Below, in pieces: positions 41,030 through 50,797 of a stretch of 64,000 bases of DNA. Position 1 is the first letter of the stretch, and every line of letters begins with the position of its first letter. The position numbers and the translations under genes are program-made. Below the pieces are notes generated by a model. The model saw nothing but the letters and a program-made list of their open reading frames with translations. It was not told where the DNA came from and did not search any database. Source of the stretch: Knoellia flava TL1 (GTDB taxonomy: Bacteria; Actinomycetota; Actinomycetes; Actinomycetales; Dermatophilaceae); contig NZ_AVPI01000001.1 in NCBI RefSeq assembly GCF_000768675.1, positions 309,449 to 373,448 of the forward strand, in the 5' to 3' direction.

Positions 41030-42442
41030 ATGGCATCGAAGCAGCTAGTCGCCGGCGTCGACTCCTCCACCCAGTCCTGCAAGGTCGTCGTGTGCGACGC
41101 CGAGACCGGCGAGGTCGTCCGGCAGGGTCGCGCACCGCACCCCGACGGGACCGAGGTCGACCCGCAGGCGTGGTGGACGGCATACCAGACGGCGACCGCG
41201 GACGGGCTGCTCGACGGGGTCTCCGCCATCTCGGTCGGCGGGCAGCAGCACGGCATGGTGACGCTCGACGGGGCCGGCGAGGTCGTGCGCCCGGCGCTGC
41301 TCTGGAACGACACGCGGTCGGCGCAGGACGCCACGGACCTCACCGAGGAGTTCGGCGGGGCCGAGCGTTGGGCGACCGAGGTGGGCGTCGTGCCGGTGGC
41401 CTCCTTCACGATCACCAAGCTGCGGTGGCTGCGTCGCGCCGAGCCGGAGTCGCTCGAGCGGACGCGCACCTGCGTCCTGCCCCACGACTGGCTCACCGGC
41501 CGGATCCTCCAGCAGGGCAACGGGTTCGAGGGGTGGACGACCGACCGGGGCGACGCGTCGGGGACGGGCTACTGGTCGGCGGGCTCGAATGCCTACCTCC
41601 CCGAGCTGCTCGACCTCGCCGTCGGCCGACAGGTGGAGGTGCCACGCGTCCTCGGGCCCACCGAGCCCGCCGGCCGCACCGAGGGTGGGATGGTGCTCGG
41701 CCCCGGAACGGGTGACAACGCCGGCGCCGCCCTCGGCCTCGGCCTGCGCCCCGGCGACGCCGTCATCTCGCTCGGCACGAGCGGCACGGCCTTCGCCAGG
41801 CACGACGCGGCCGTTGCCGACGCCTCCGGCGCCGTCGCCTCCTTCGCCGACGCCACTGGCGACTTCCTGCCGCTGCTCGCCACGCTCAACGCCGCCCGGG
41901 TCATGACCGCCGGCGCCTCGATGCTCGGCGTGGAGCTCGCCGAGCTCGACCGGCTTGCCGCGAACGCCCCGCGGGGTGCGGGTGGGCTCACCCTCCTGCC
42001 CTACCTCGACGGGGAGCGCACCCCCAACCTGCCGTCGGCGTCGGGCACCCTCGCCGGGCTCACCCGTGCCAACGCCACACCCGAGAACCTCGCCCGCGCC
42101 GTCGTCGAGGGCATGGTCGCCAACCTCGCCGAGGCGCTCGACGCCCTGCGCGGTCAGGGCGTCGACGTCGAGCGGGTGCTCCTCATCGGCGGGGCGGCTG
42201 CCTCGGCTGCGGTCCGGTCAATGGCGGCCGACCTCTTCGGGGTGCCGGTCCATGTGCCCGCGTCCGGTGAGTACGTCGCGCTCGGCGCCGCCCGCCAGGC
42301 CGCCGCGACGCTGGCCGGCACCGACCTGCCCGAGTGGGAGGTGCGCACCGAGGCCGTCGTCGAGCCCTCGGCCGACGCCGCCGAGGCGACGGCCGCGCTG
42401 CGCGGTCGCTACGCCGAGCTGCGCGAGCGCCTCCACGGCTGA
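41030..42442 (+). CDS. xylB: xylulokinase
   Basis: A 470-residue FGGY kinase that phosphorylates D-xylulose to xylulose 5-phosphate, feeding the pentose phosphate pathway. The start GVDSSTQSCKVVV is the first phosphate loop, GGQQHGMV and WNDTRSAQDA are sugar-contact regions, GTGDNAGAALGLG and SLGTSGTAFA bind ATP, and a late VLLIGGAAASAAVRSM completes the site. It completes the polyol route if xylitol or arabitol is oxidised by the dehydrogenases upstream. A perfect palindrome lies before it, and AAGGAT or GGAG at six bases could serve as a -10 box or ribosome site. Confidence 0.88.
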   Translation: MASKQLVAGVDSSTQSCKVVVCDAETGEVVRQGRAPHPDGTEVDPQAWWTAYQTATADGLLDGVSAISVGGQQHGMVTLDGAGEVVRPALLWNDTRSAQDATDLTEEFGGAERWATEVGVVPVASFTITKLRWLRRAEPESLERTRTCVLPHDWLTGRILQQGNGFEGWTTDRGDASGTGYWSAGSNAYLPELLDLAVGRQVEVPRVLGPTEPAGRTEGGMVLGPGTGDNAGAALGLGLRPGDAVISLGTSGTAFARHDAAVADASGAVASFADATGDFLPLLATLNAARVMTAGASMLGVELAELDRLAANAPRGAGGLTLLPYLDGERTPNLPSASGTLAGLTRANATPENLARAVVEGMVANLAEALDALRGQGVDVERVLLIGGAAASAAVRSMAADLFGVPVHVPASGEYVALGAARQAAATLAGTDLPEWEVRTEAVVEPSADAAEATAALRGRYAELRERLHG

Positions 42443-42453
42443 CCTGGGACTGA

Positions 42454-42512
42454 TTGCGCAGCAGCGACACCGAAACCCCGTTTTCGGCCCTGCTCGTGTC
42501 GCTCCTGCGCAA
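42454..42512. terminator. double hairpin after xylB, family 1-like
   Basis: Outer arms 42454-42470 and 42496-42512 pair at 16 of 17; inside, CCGAAA (42470-42475) pairs with TTTCGG (42482-42487). It starts 11 bases after the xylB stop and is followed by AAGAAGTCGG, the same outer border as the hairpins at 13225 and 21237. Likely terminator. Confidence 0.55.
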
Positions 42513-42543
42513 GAAGTCGGGGAAGAGGGGCCGCGGGGGCACC

Positions 42544-42549
42544 TAGTCT
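42544..42549 (+). promoter_or_regulatory. -10 box of a leaderless promoter (ABC-F gene)
   Basis: TAGTCT lies six bases before the GTG at 42556. An earlier GTG at 42550 touches the box and so is excluded as a start. Confidence 0.5.
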
Positions 42550-42555
42550 GTGCGC

Positions 42556-44179
<1,624 letters not shown>

Positions 44180-44193
<14 letters not shown>

Positions 44194-45472
44194 CGTCCGC
44201 GGGGACGAGGAGTCCCGCGAGCGCGAGCCGTCGCCTCAGCGCCGGGTCGAGACCCGCAGCATCCCGTATGCCGTCCAGCACCTCCGCGACCGCGTCGCGT
44301 TCGTCCGCCGTCACCTCGAGGCGTCCGACCCGGCTGACGAGGACGAGGTTGTCGCCGGTGCCCTCCCAATGGGCGGCAAGGTGGCGGCGCGGTCGCCACG
44401 TGGTCGGGGCGCCACGCTCGCCGTCGCGTTCGTCGTCGCGCTCGTCTCGGGTCGCACGCTCGACCTGGTCGAGGACGCCGAGAGGCTCGGCGCGCTGGGC
44501 AGCGCGCACCTGCGGACGGAGCGCCTCGACGATCTCGTCGACACCGATGTCCTGGAGGGCCTTGGCGACGAGGGACCGCACGACCTCGGCGTCGTCGCCG
44601 AAGGCGACCTCGGAGCCACCGGACGTGCCGGGTGAGACAGGCAGCGAACGCCGCGCCTCGACGTCGTCGGTGAGCCGGTCGCCGATGCGGGCGAGGACGG
44701 CGTCGACGAGGTGGCGTCGGGTCCACGTGTGCACCCCGATGGTGAGGTGGATGCTCGTGCCGCCGAGAGCGGTCGCGGAGTGCAGCCAGCCGCGCGGGAG
44801 ATAGAGGCAGTCGCCGGCACGCAAGGTCTCCTCGAGGAACGGCTCGGCCTGCGCCGCCCGCTCCACGGCGGCGCGCCGACGCTCCCACGGCTGGTCGCGC
44901 AGCGGGGACTCGAGGACCGGTGGCCGGATGCGCCAGCGCTTCTCGCCCGCGACCTGGAGGACGAAGACGTCGTGCACGTCGTAGTGGTCGGAGAAGCCCT
45001 GGTTCTGGGGTGGGGTGACGTAGGCGTTGACCTGGACGGGGTGACCGAGGTCGTCTGTGAGCGCCGCCGCGAAGTCCTGGACCGGCGCCCAGCTCCGGTG
45101 GAGGGCCTGGAGGACGAGCGTCGCTCCCCCGGCGAGCTCGCGCAGCACCCGGTCCTCGCTCAGCTGGTCGCCGATGCCGGCGCCGACGCCTCCGCCGAGG
45201 GTGAAGGTGCGGTCCGCGAGGGTCGCGCCGTCCTTGGCCATCCGTGCGAACGGCGTGCGCAGCGCACGGCGCGCGACGAGCTCGTCGACGGCGTCGGGGC
45301 CGAAGAGGTCGGCGAAGTCCCGGGGCAGGTCGTCAGCACGGGTGAGGAGGGGTGCGCGCGACCAGACGCGGTCGGCGAAGTCCGCGGCCGGCATTCCGAC
45401 GAGGCGGGCCAGGGCAGGTGAAGCCGCGGCCGGGGACAGGGTTCCCGGCCGCGGCTCGTGGGGCTCGGTCAC
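44180..45472 (-). CDS. JmjC/cupin_4 (ROX-like) 2-oxoglutarate-dependent protein hydroxylase
   Basis: A 430-residue iron-dependent oxygenase of the ribosomal oxygenase (YcfD/NO66/MINA53) type. The double-stranded beta-helix carries the metal set His163-x-Asp165 in DHYDVHDVF and a distal His231 in PRGWLHSATA. The C-terminal part (about 270-430) is helical with a winged-helix-like end, as in ROX proteins. Known members hydroxylate Arg or His in ribosomal proteins. The GTG at 45472 overlaps the stop of the repeat-protein gene (GTGA), so the repeat protein is a candidate partner or substrate. Its 3' end overlaps the ABC-F gene. Confidence 0.8.
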
Positions 45473-46257
45473 TGCGACCTGTCGGCCCCGCCGTCTGCGC
45501 CACCGTCGTGCTCACCGGGCGTGCCCGACTGGCCAGCGCCGCTGTCGGCCGGACCCTCGGCGTCACCGCCCATCCCGGCGTCGCCCGAGCCGCCGACGGC
45601 GCCCATCGCGCCCTCGCCGCCGTCGGCGCCGCTCATGCCACCGGAACCGCCCGTGCCACCGGAACCGCCCATGCCACCGTCGGCCCCGCCGTCTGCGCCA
45701 CCGTCGTGCTCACCGGGCGTGCCCGACTGGCCAGCGCCGCTGTCGGCCGGACCCTCGGCGTCACCGCCCATCCCGGCGTCGCCCGAGCCGCCGACGGCGC
45801 CCATCGCGCCCTCGCCGCCGTCGGCGCCGCTCATGCCACCGGAACCGCCCGTGCCACCGGAACCGCCCATGCCACCGTCGGCCCCGCCGTCTGCGCCACC
45901 GTCGTGCTCGCCGGGCGTGCCCGACTGGCCTGCGCCGCTGTCGGCCGGACCCTCGGCGTCGCCACTGCTGCCGGAGCTGCCCGAGCCGCCACCACCCTCG
46001 CCACTGTCGTCGCCGCCGCCCGCGCCGCTGAGGCCGTCTCCGCCGGAGCCACTGAGGACGCCGCCGTCGGCCCCGCCGTCTGCGCCACCGTCCTGCTCAC
46101 CGGGCATGCCCGACTCGCCGGCGCCGCTGTCCGCGGGCCCCTCGGCGTCCGAGCGCCCCAGGTCCCCCGAGCTCTGCATTCCGCCGGTGCTTCCCTCGTC
46201 GCCCTGGCCCATGTCGAGGCCGCCTTCCGGGTCCGTGCCACTCTGGTCCTGCGTCAT
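45469..46257 (-). CDS. Gly/Asp-rich tandem-repeat protein of unknown function
   Basis: A 262-residue acidic, disordered-looking protein made almost wholly of Gly, Asp, Ser, Ala, Glu, Met, Pro and Thr. There is no Lys, Cys or aromatic residue. It is built of about 66-residue units: two are identical at the DNA level and two are diverged. Each unit has a PGE(H/Q)DGGADGGADGG block; the only three histidines of the protein lie there. AGGAGGT precedes the ATG. It has no signal peptide and is coupled to a JmjC-type hydroxylase gene. I do not recognise the family; it recalls PE_PGRS-like low-complexity proteins only in composition. Confidence 0.65.
   Translation of the reverse strand: MTQDQSGTDPEGGLDMGQGDEGSTGGMQSSGDLGRSDAEGPADSGAGESGMPGEQDGGADGGADGGVLSGSGGDGLSGAGGGDDSGEGGGGSGSSGSSGDAEGPADSGAGQSGTPGEHDGGADGGADGGMGGSGGTGGSGGMSGADGGEGAMGAVGGSGDAGMGGDAEGPADSGAGQSGTPGEHDGGADGGADGGMGGSGGTGGSGGMSGADGGEGAMGAVGGSGDAGMGGDAEGPADSGAGQSGTPGEHDGGADGGADRSQ
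45481..45876. repeat. 198-bp tandem duplication, two identical copies plus a diverged third
   Basis: 45481-45678 and 45679-45876 read as identical. A third copy begins at 45877, matches closely for about 85 bases and then departs; a fourth related block begins near 46066, 189 bases on. The period is a multiple of three, so copy number can change without breaking the frame of the repeat protein. Confidence 0.85.
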
Positions 46258-46274
46258 CGCGTACCTCCTGTGGT

Positions 46275-46288
46275 GTCCGGCACCGGAC
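46275..46288. promoter_or_regulatory. palindrome just before the repeat-protein ribosome site
   Basis: GTCCGG-CA-CCGGAC lies about 10 bases before the AGGAGGT on the minus-strand message of the repeat gene. As RNA it could fold next to the ribosome site. A DNA-binding role is equally possible. Confidence 0.3.
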
Positions 46289-46359
46289 GGCGCCAGTCCC
46301 CCCTGTCTACTCCTCGGCGGAGCGCGCGCGGTTCGGAAGCATCAGGGCAAAATCGCAGG

Positions 46360-47592
46360 TCAGGCCGTCGAACCCGGCTCGAGCCGCGACCCCGGCGCCA
46401 CGTCCGCACCACGCGTCACTCGGCTGTCGCGACCCATGAGGACGAGCCGGTCGTCGCCGATCCGCGACCCGGGAGGGGTGGCCCCCACACGAGCCCGCTG
46501 CCCGATGACGCAGCCGGTGTCGAGCACCGAGGCCCGCACCTCGGCGCCCGCCTCGACGACGACGTCGGCGAAGACGACGCTGTCCTCGACCACCGCACCC
46601 TTGGCGATGCGCACGCCCGGACCGATGACGCTGCGCAGCACCGTGCCGGAGACGTCGGCGCCCGCGCTCACGACCGATGCCGAGACGTCGGCCTCCTTGC
46701 GGATCCGTGCGGCCGGCAGCTCGGGCCAGCGGGTGAGGACCGGCCACGCCGGGTCGTCGAGCACGTCGACCCGGCCGGCGAGGAGGTCGCGGTGGGCAGC
46801 GACGTACTCGCTCGGTGTGCCGAGGTCGCGCCAGTAGCCAGGAAGGGCGAAGGCGTGCACCGCTCCTTCGTCGACGAGCCGCGGGATGAGGTGCTCGCCG
46901 AAGTCGCCGATGCCCGAGTCGGACCCGTCGGAGGAGTCGACGCGCTCGGCCCGCAGTGCCTCGAGCGTCGTCGCGAGCCGCTCGGGCTGGTAGGCGAAGA
47001 TCTCGGCCGCGATGGTCGAGGCGCCGGGATCGCTGGGCTTGTAGTCGAGACCGGTGACGACGTCGCCGGGGCCGACCGTGACCACCGCCTTGGAGGCGGC
47101 CTGCGAGGGGCCCACCTCGGTCGTCACGACCGTGCACCACGAGCCGGTGTCGAGGTGCTGGTCGACGACGTCGCGCAGGTCGAGCGAGAAGACCTGGTCG
47201 GCGCTGAGGACGAGGACGACGTCCGCGCCGAAGTTCCGGATCGCGTCGAGGCTGCGATAGAGGTCGTCACCGTTGCCTTCGCTGAAGCCCGCCTGCGACG
47301 CAGCGCCGCTGCCCTCCTCGGGCGAGAGCCACTGGAGGCCGCCGCGCGTGCGGTCGAGGTCCCAGGGCCGGCCCGCGGCGACGTGCTTGTGCAGGCTCGT
47401 CGAGAGGTACTGCACGCTGAGCCACACGTCGTTGATCCCGCTGTGCGACAACGACGAGAGGGCGAAGTCGACGAGCTGGTAGTGGCCGGCATACGGAAGG
47501 GCGGGTTTCGCGCGCTCGCGCGTGAGGACGTCCATGCGTGAGCCCTGGCCGCCCGCCTGGACGATGGCCAGCACCTTCGGTCGTCGCGCCAT
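46360..47592 (-). CDS. glgC: glucose-1-phosphate adenylyltransferase (GlgC-like)
   Basis: A 410-residue nucleotidyltransferase making ADP-glucose for glycogen or a related sugar. The nucleotide loop is QAGGQGSRMDVLTRERAKPA near 12-31, followed by YQLVDFALSSLSHSGI, and a metal Asp in LSADQVF. The C-terminal third forms a left-handed beta-helix with hexapeptides such as SVIGPGVRIAKGAVVEDSVV. The usual GlgC start motif LAGG is QAGG here and the GGEG loop is altered, so a different regulation or sugar is possible. The ATG at 47592 has CAGAGT six bases upstream and may be leaderless. Confidence 0.78.
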   Translation of the reverse strand: MARRPKVLAIVQAGGQGSRMDVLTRERAKPALPYAGHYQLVDFALSSLSHSGINDVWLSVQYLSTSLHKHVAAGRPWDLDRTRGGLQWLSPEEGSGAASQAGFSEGNGDDLYRSLDAIRNFGADVVLVLSADQVFSLDLRDVVDQHLDTGSWCTVVTTEVGPSQAASKAVVTVGPGDVVTGLDYKPSDPGASTIAAEIFAYQPERLATTLEALRAERVDSSDGSDSGIGDFGEHLIPRLVDEGAVHAFALPGYWRDLGTPSEYVAAHRDLLAGRVDVLDDPAWPVLTRWPELPAARIRKEADVSASVVSAGADVSGTVLRSVIGPGVRIAKGAVVEDSVVFADVVVEAGAEVRASVLDTGCVIGQRARVGATPPGSRIGDDRLVLMGRDSRVTRGADVAPGSRLEPGSTA

Positions 47593-47647
47593 GGGGTCAC
47601 TCTGCCGCACGCGTCACAGTCGGTGGGGGCCGCGTGCGCGCATCGCC

Positions 47648-47653
47648 TAGATT
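47648..47653 (+). promoter_or_regulatory. -10 box of a leaderless promoter (enoyl-reductase-like gene)
   Basis: TAGATT lies six bases before the ATG at 47660, with no Shine-Dalgarno between. Confidence 0.5.
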
Positions 47654-47659
47654 CGGGCG

Positions 47660-48916
47660 ATGACCAGCGATCGGGAGTTCGACCTCGTCCTCGTGGGCGC
47701 CACCGGCTTCGTCGGCCGGCTCACCGCCGACCACCTCGCGGAGCACGCGCCCTCGTCGGTGCGCATCGCGCTGGCGGGTCGGTCGGAGTCGCGGCTGGCC
47801 GAGGTGCGCTCGTCGCTGACCGGTGCGGCCCGCGACTGGCCGCTGCTCGTCGTCGACACGACCGACGAGGCGGCCGTCGCCGACCTCGCCTCTCGCACCC
47901 GCGTGGTCGTGACGACCGTGGGCCCCTACGCGAAGCTCGGTATGCCGTTGGCCTCCGCGTGTGCCGCCGCGGGCACCCACTACGCGGACCTCACCGGCGA
48001 GGTCCTCTTCGTGCGCGACAGCATCGACGCCAACCACGAGGAGGCCGAGCGGACCGGGGCGCGGGTCGTCCACTCGTGCGGGTTCGACTCGATCCCGTCG
48101 GACCTCGGGGTGTGGGCGCTCGCGCAGCGGGTCGCCGAGGACGGCGAGGGGACGCTCGGTGAGACCGTGACCCACGTCCGGACTCTGCGCGGAGGCGTGA
48201 GCGGCGGGACGATCGACTCGATGCGGCAGCAGGCGATCGAGTCGGCCGACCCGGTGCGGCGCCGGGCCGTGACCGACCCCCACGGGCTCTCACCCGACCG
48301 GTCGGCCGAGCCGCCGTCGCGCAACCGCACCAAGGACGAGTTCGGGCTGCTCGGCAAGGTGCAGGCGGTGTCGGGCACGCGCTACGACTCGGTGACGAAG
48401 CGGTGGGTCGCCCCGTTCTTCATGGCGTCGTTCAACACGCGGATCGTCCGTCGCAGCAACGCCTTGACCGACTGGTCCTACGGTCGCGACTTCCGCTACG
48501 ACGAGGTGATGGACACCGGGCGTGGGCCGATGGGCGCGGTCAAGGCCGGGCTGACGTCCGTCGTGCTGGGTGGGTTGTTCGCGGGCATGTCGACCGCGCC
48601 GACGCGGCGGGTGCTCGACGTCGTGCTGCCGAAGCCGGGCGAAGGGCCGTCGGAGGAGACGATGGCCAACGGCCGCTTCGTCTTCGACATCGAGACGACC
48701 ACGACGACGGGGGCGCGCTACCGGACCCGCGTGGGGGCGCCCTACGACCCCGGCTACTCCGGCACCGCGATCATGCTCGGACAGGCCGGGCTGTCGCTGG
48801 CGTTGGACGAGCTGCCCTCTGCCGGCGGGGTGCTCACGCCGTCGGTCGCGTTCGGTGCCGCGCTGGTGGCGCGGCTCGAAGCCTTCGACTTCGAGTTCAC
48901 GACGACTCGCCGGTGA
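47660..48916 (+). CDS. saccharopine dehydrogenase-like / trans-acting enoyl reductase family protein
   Basis: A 418-residue NAD(P)-binding protein. The N-terminal Rossmann fold has VLVGATGFVGRLTADHLAEH near 9-28, then THYADLTGEVLFVRDSI and HSCGFDSIPSDLGVWAL, all typical of the family that includes mycobacterial trans-acting enoyl reductases (Rv2953 type) and saccharopine dehydrogenase-like membrane proteins. In mycobacteria such enzymes act on polyketide lipids, but no polyketide synthase is near, so the substrate is open. The start is leaderless behind TAGATT. Its stop overlaps the next gene (GTGA). Confidence 0.78.
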   Translation: MTSDREFDLVLVGATGFVGRLTADHLAEHAPSSVRIALAGRSESRLAEVRSSLTGAARDWPLLVVDTTDEAAVADLASRTRVVVTTVGPYAKLGMPLASACAAAGTHYADLTGEVLFVRDSIDANHEEAERTGARVVHSCGFDSIPSDLGVWALAQRVAEDGEGTLGETVTHVRTLRGGVSGGTIDSMRQQAIESADPVRRRAVTDPHGLSPDRSAEPPSRNRTKDEFGLLGKVQAVSGTRYDSVTKRWVAPFFMASFNTRIVRRSNALTDWSYGRDFRYDEVMDTGRGPMGAVKAGLTSVVLGGLFAGMSTAPTRRVLDVVLPKPGEGPSEETMANGRFVFDIETTTTTGARYRTRVGAPYDPGYSGTAIMLGQAGLSLALDELPSAGGVLTPSVAFGAALVARLEAFDFEFTTTRR

Positions 48917-49611
48917 GGCTTCCTGCGCGAGCGGACCTCCTCGGCTACGTGGCGGTGGCAGTGCTGACCACGGCGGCGTCAGTGACGGGTCGCGAGCGGT
49001 CACACCTCGCGACCAAGCTGCTGCTCGCGCCGACCCTCGCGGCGGGCGTCGTGGCCACCCGTGGGGAGCGGTCGGCCGCTCGCTCGGCGACGCTCGTGGC
49101 GGCTCTGGCGGGGTCGGCGATGGGCGACTGGTTCATGAACGCGTCCGGACGGGCGGCTTCGGTGGAGGGCCGGCGGCTCCTCATGAGGCGTGGCGCAGGG
49201 GCGTTCGCGGTGCAGCAGATCGGGCTCGTCCGGCTGATGCTCGCCGATGGGGCGCGGCCGCGCGCGGTGCCGTCCACGATCGTCGGCGGCACGCTCGCGG
49301 GCCTGGCGGTGGTCGACACGGGAGGTGCCGGACACCCGGACCCGGTGCTCACGGCATACGGGATGCTCCTCGGTTCGATGTCTGCGCTCGCGCTCACCCA
49401 GCGCCGGACCGTGGCCCTCGGCGGTGGGCTCTTCCTGCTCTCCGACGCGACGATCATCCTCGGCGAGCACCTCGTGAAAACCCCGCGACAGCGGGCAGTG
49501 GTCTCGGGCATCGTCATGTCGACGTATGCCGCGGCGCTCGCCCTGCTCGTCCACGGGCTTCGCGACGAGCACGTGCACCCCGACCCCGTCACAGAGGACG
49601 CCACCGCATGA
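48913..49611 (+). CDS. YhhN/TMEM86-like membrane protein (lysoplasmalogenase family)
   Basis: A 232-residue membrane protein with about seven or eight helices. MGDWFMN near 76-82 and SDATIILG near 182 sit where the YhhN family has its conserved Asp residues. Members cleave the vinyl ether bond of lysoplasmalogens or act on related lipids. The GTG at 48913 overlaps the previous stop, and its own stop overlaps the GNAT start, making a three-gene coupled set. The assignment rests on pattern and topology and is moderate. Confidence 0.6.
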   Translation: MRLPARADLLGYVAVAVLTTAASVTGRERSHLATKLLLAPTLAAGVVATRGERSAARSATLVAALAGSAMGDWFMNASGRAASVEGRRLLMRRGAGAFAVQQIGLVRLMLADGARPRAVPSTIVGGTLAGLAVVDTGGAGHPDPVLTAYGMLLGSMSALALTQRRTVALGGGLFLLSDATIILGEHLVKTPRQRAVVSGIVMSTYAAALALLVHGLRDEHVHPDPVTEDATA

Positions 49612-50099
49612 TCATCCGCCCCATCACCGAAGACGACTGGGTCGCGTTCTTCCCGACGTTCACCGAGGTCGTCGAGGCGGGTGAGACGTATGCGTTCCCG
49701 CTCGGCCTGTCCCTCGACGAGGCACGTGGGTGGTGGGTCGAGTCACCACCGGGCGTGACGGTCGTGGCGGTCGACGAGGCGACCGGTGAGGTGCTGGGGT
49801 CGGCGAAGACCGGACCCAACCGGCCCGGGCGGGGGTCGCACGTGTCGACGGCATCGTTCATGGTGTCGTCGGCGGCTCGTGGACGTGGTGTCGGGCGGGC
49901 GCTCGGCGAGTGGGTACTGGGCTGGGCGCGCGAGCAGGGCTATGCCGCAATGCAGTTCAACGCCGTGGTCGAGACGAACACCGTGGCGGTGCGGCTGTGG
50001 AAGGCCCTCGGCTTCGAGGTGATCGGGACGGTGCCGGAGGCGTTCGAGAGCCGGGCGCACGGGCGTGTGGGCCTGCACGTCATGCACCAGCACCTCTGA
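49608..50099 (+). CDS. GNAT family N-acetyltransferase
   Basis: A 163-residue acetyl-CoA-dependent acetyltransferase. The strand IIRPITEDDWVAF opens the fold; the acetyl-CoA loop is ARGRGVGRALGEWVL near 85-99, followed by FNAVVETNTVAVRLWKALGFEVIGTVPEAF, the usual end of small-molecule acetyltransferases. The start overlaps the YhhN-like stop (ATGA). The substrate is unknown; phosphinothricin-type acetyltransferases share this pattern. Confidence 0.85.
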   Translation: MIIRPITEDDWVAFFPTFTEVVEAGETYAFPLGLSLDEARGWWVESPPGVTVVAVDEATGEVLGSAKTGPNRPGRGSHVSTASFMVSSAARGRGVGRALGEWVLGWAREQGYAAMQFNAVVETNTVAVRLWKALGFEVIGTVPEAFESRAHGRVGLHVMHQHL

Positions 50100-50128
50100 G
50101 CAGCGCTCGGCTGCCGCGACGCCGCGGG

Positions 50129-50154
50129 CCCGGCGCGCCCCTCCACGCGCCGGG
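50129..50154. terminator. GC hairpin between convergent genes
   Basis: CCCGGCGCG and CGCGCCGGG pair perfectly around an 8-base loop, between the stops of the GNAT gene and the small secreted protein gene. Likely bidirectional terminator without a U-tract. Confidence 0.5.
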
Positions 50155-50162
50155 TGCGCGGG

Positions 50163-50489
50163 TCAGCGCAGGGAGACGCCGTGCTTCACGGCGTAGTGCC
50201 CCGAGTCGCAGGAGGCCGACGACCACGTGCCACCGCTCTGCTTGCGCCACGTGCCGTAGCGCGAGTAGACCTCGTAGCCGCCGGACCACACGGCGCAGCC
50301 GACCCGAGCCCGGAACTCCTTGCCGTCGGTGCCGCTGTCGTAGCAGTAGGCGCTGAGCGTGCGGCCGCTCGAGCTGAACTTGCAGTTGAGTGCGGGCGCC
50401 GCCTGGGCGGGCGCCGCCGACAGGAGCGAGACGGCGGCCGCGGCCGTGACGGCAGCGGTGGCGAAGAAGGACGTACGGACGGTGCGCAT
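50163..50489 (-). CDS. small secreted cysteine-containing protein of unknown function
   Basis: A 108-residue exported protein. The signal peptide covers about 1-30, ending in AAPAQA. The mature part of about 78 residues has four cysteines (in LNCKF, AYCYD, VGCAV and ASCDS) that could form two disulfides, and is rich in Ser, Gly, Tyr and Trp. I do not recognise the family. The ATG at 50489 has GGGGAGA eleven bases upstream; longer in-frame starts would place the signal peptide inside the protein and are rejected. Confidence 0.65.
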   Translation of the reverse strand: MRTVRTSFFATAAVTAAAAVSLLSAAPAQAAPALNCKFSSSGRTLSAYCYDSGTDGKEFRARVGCAVWSGGYEVYSRYGTWRKQSGGTWSSASCDSGHYAVKHGVSLR

Positions 50490-50797
50490 GCGGGCTGGTC
50501 TCCCCTGAGGTCTGTCGGATGTCGCCGCTGCGAGCCTGCCACCGGGCGTGCGCGAGAGCACTATCGAGAGCCGAAGTCTGCGGTTTCGTTGGGGTGGGAC
50601 AAACATCACCTGGCCGCTGCGCGCGCCACCCTCCGACAAGAGTGACCAAGGTTTGCCGTGTCAAGCCGATCAAGCACCCACCGATCCCAACGCAGCCGCG
50701 GCACGGCATACGAGCGGGTCGGCCGGTGGGACGATCGGGGGATGCCGATTCCGGACCCACTCGGCCATGCTCTTCTCGCTCTGAAGGGAGCAGCCCC
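50490..50797. other. 308-base gap without a convincing gene
   Basis: The gap lies between two minus-strand genes. It holds the likely promoter of the small secreted protein: on the minus strand TTGACA occurs near 50668 and GATAGT near 50562. A CGGCATAC octamer lies at about 50704. A minus-strand stretch coding 32 residues (near 50670-50768) has no ribosome site and is not called. I see no RNA gene. Confidence 0.5.

Noticed and set aside
45352..47541. A long plus-strand open frame opposite the hydroxylase, repeat protein and GlgC-like genes.
   Set aside because: Its translation has no domain features, and the repetitive part is just the complement of the 198-bp repeats. The minus-strand genes have ribosome sites and recognisable families.
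50670..50768. A 32-codon minus-strand frame beginning ATGGCCGAGTGG, which also resembles a tRNA 5' end.
   Set aside because: No ribosome site, no full cloverleaf and no clear domain; the similarity to a tRNA D-arm region is limited to a few bases.
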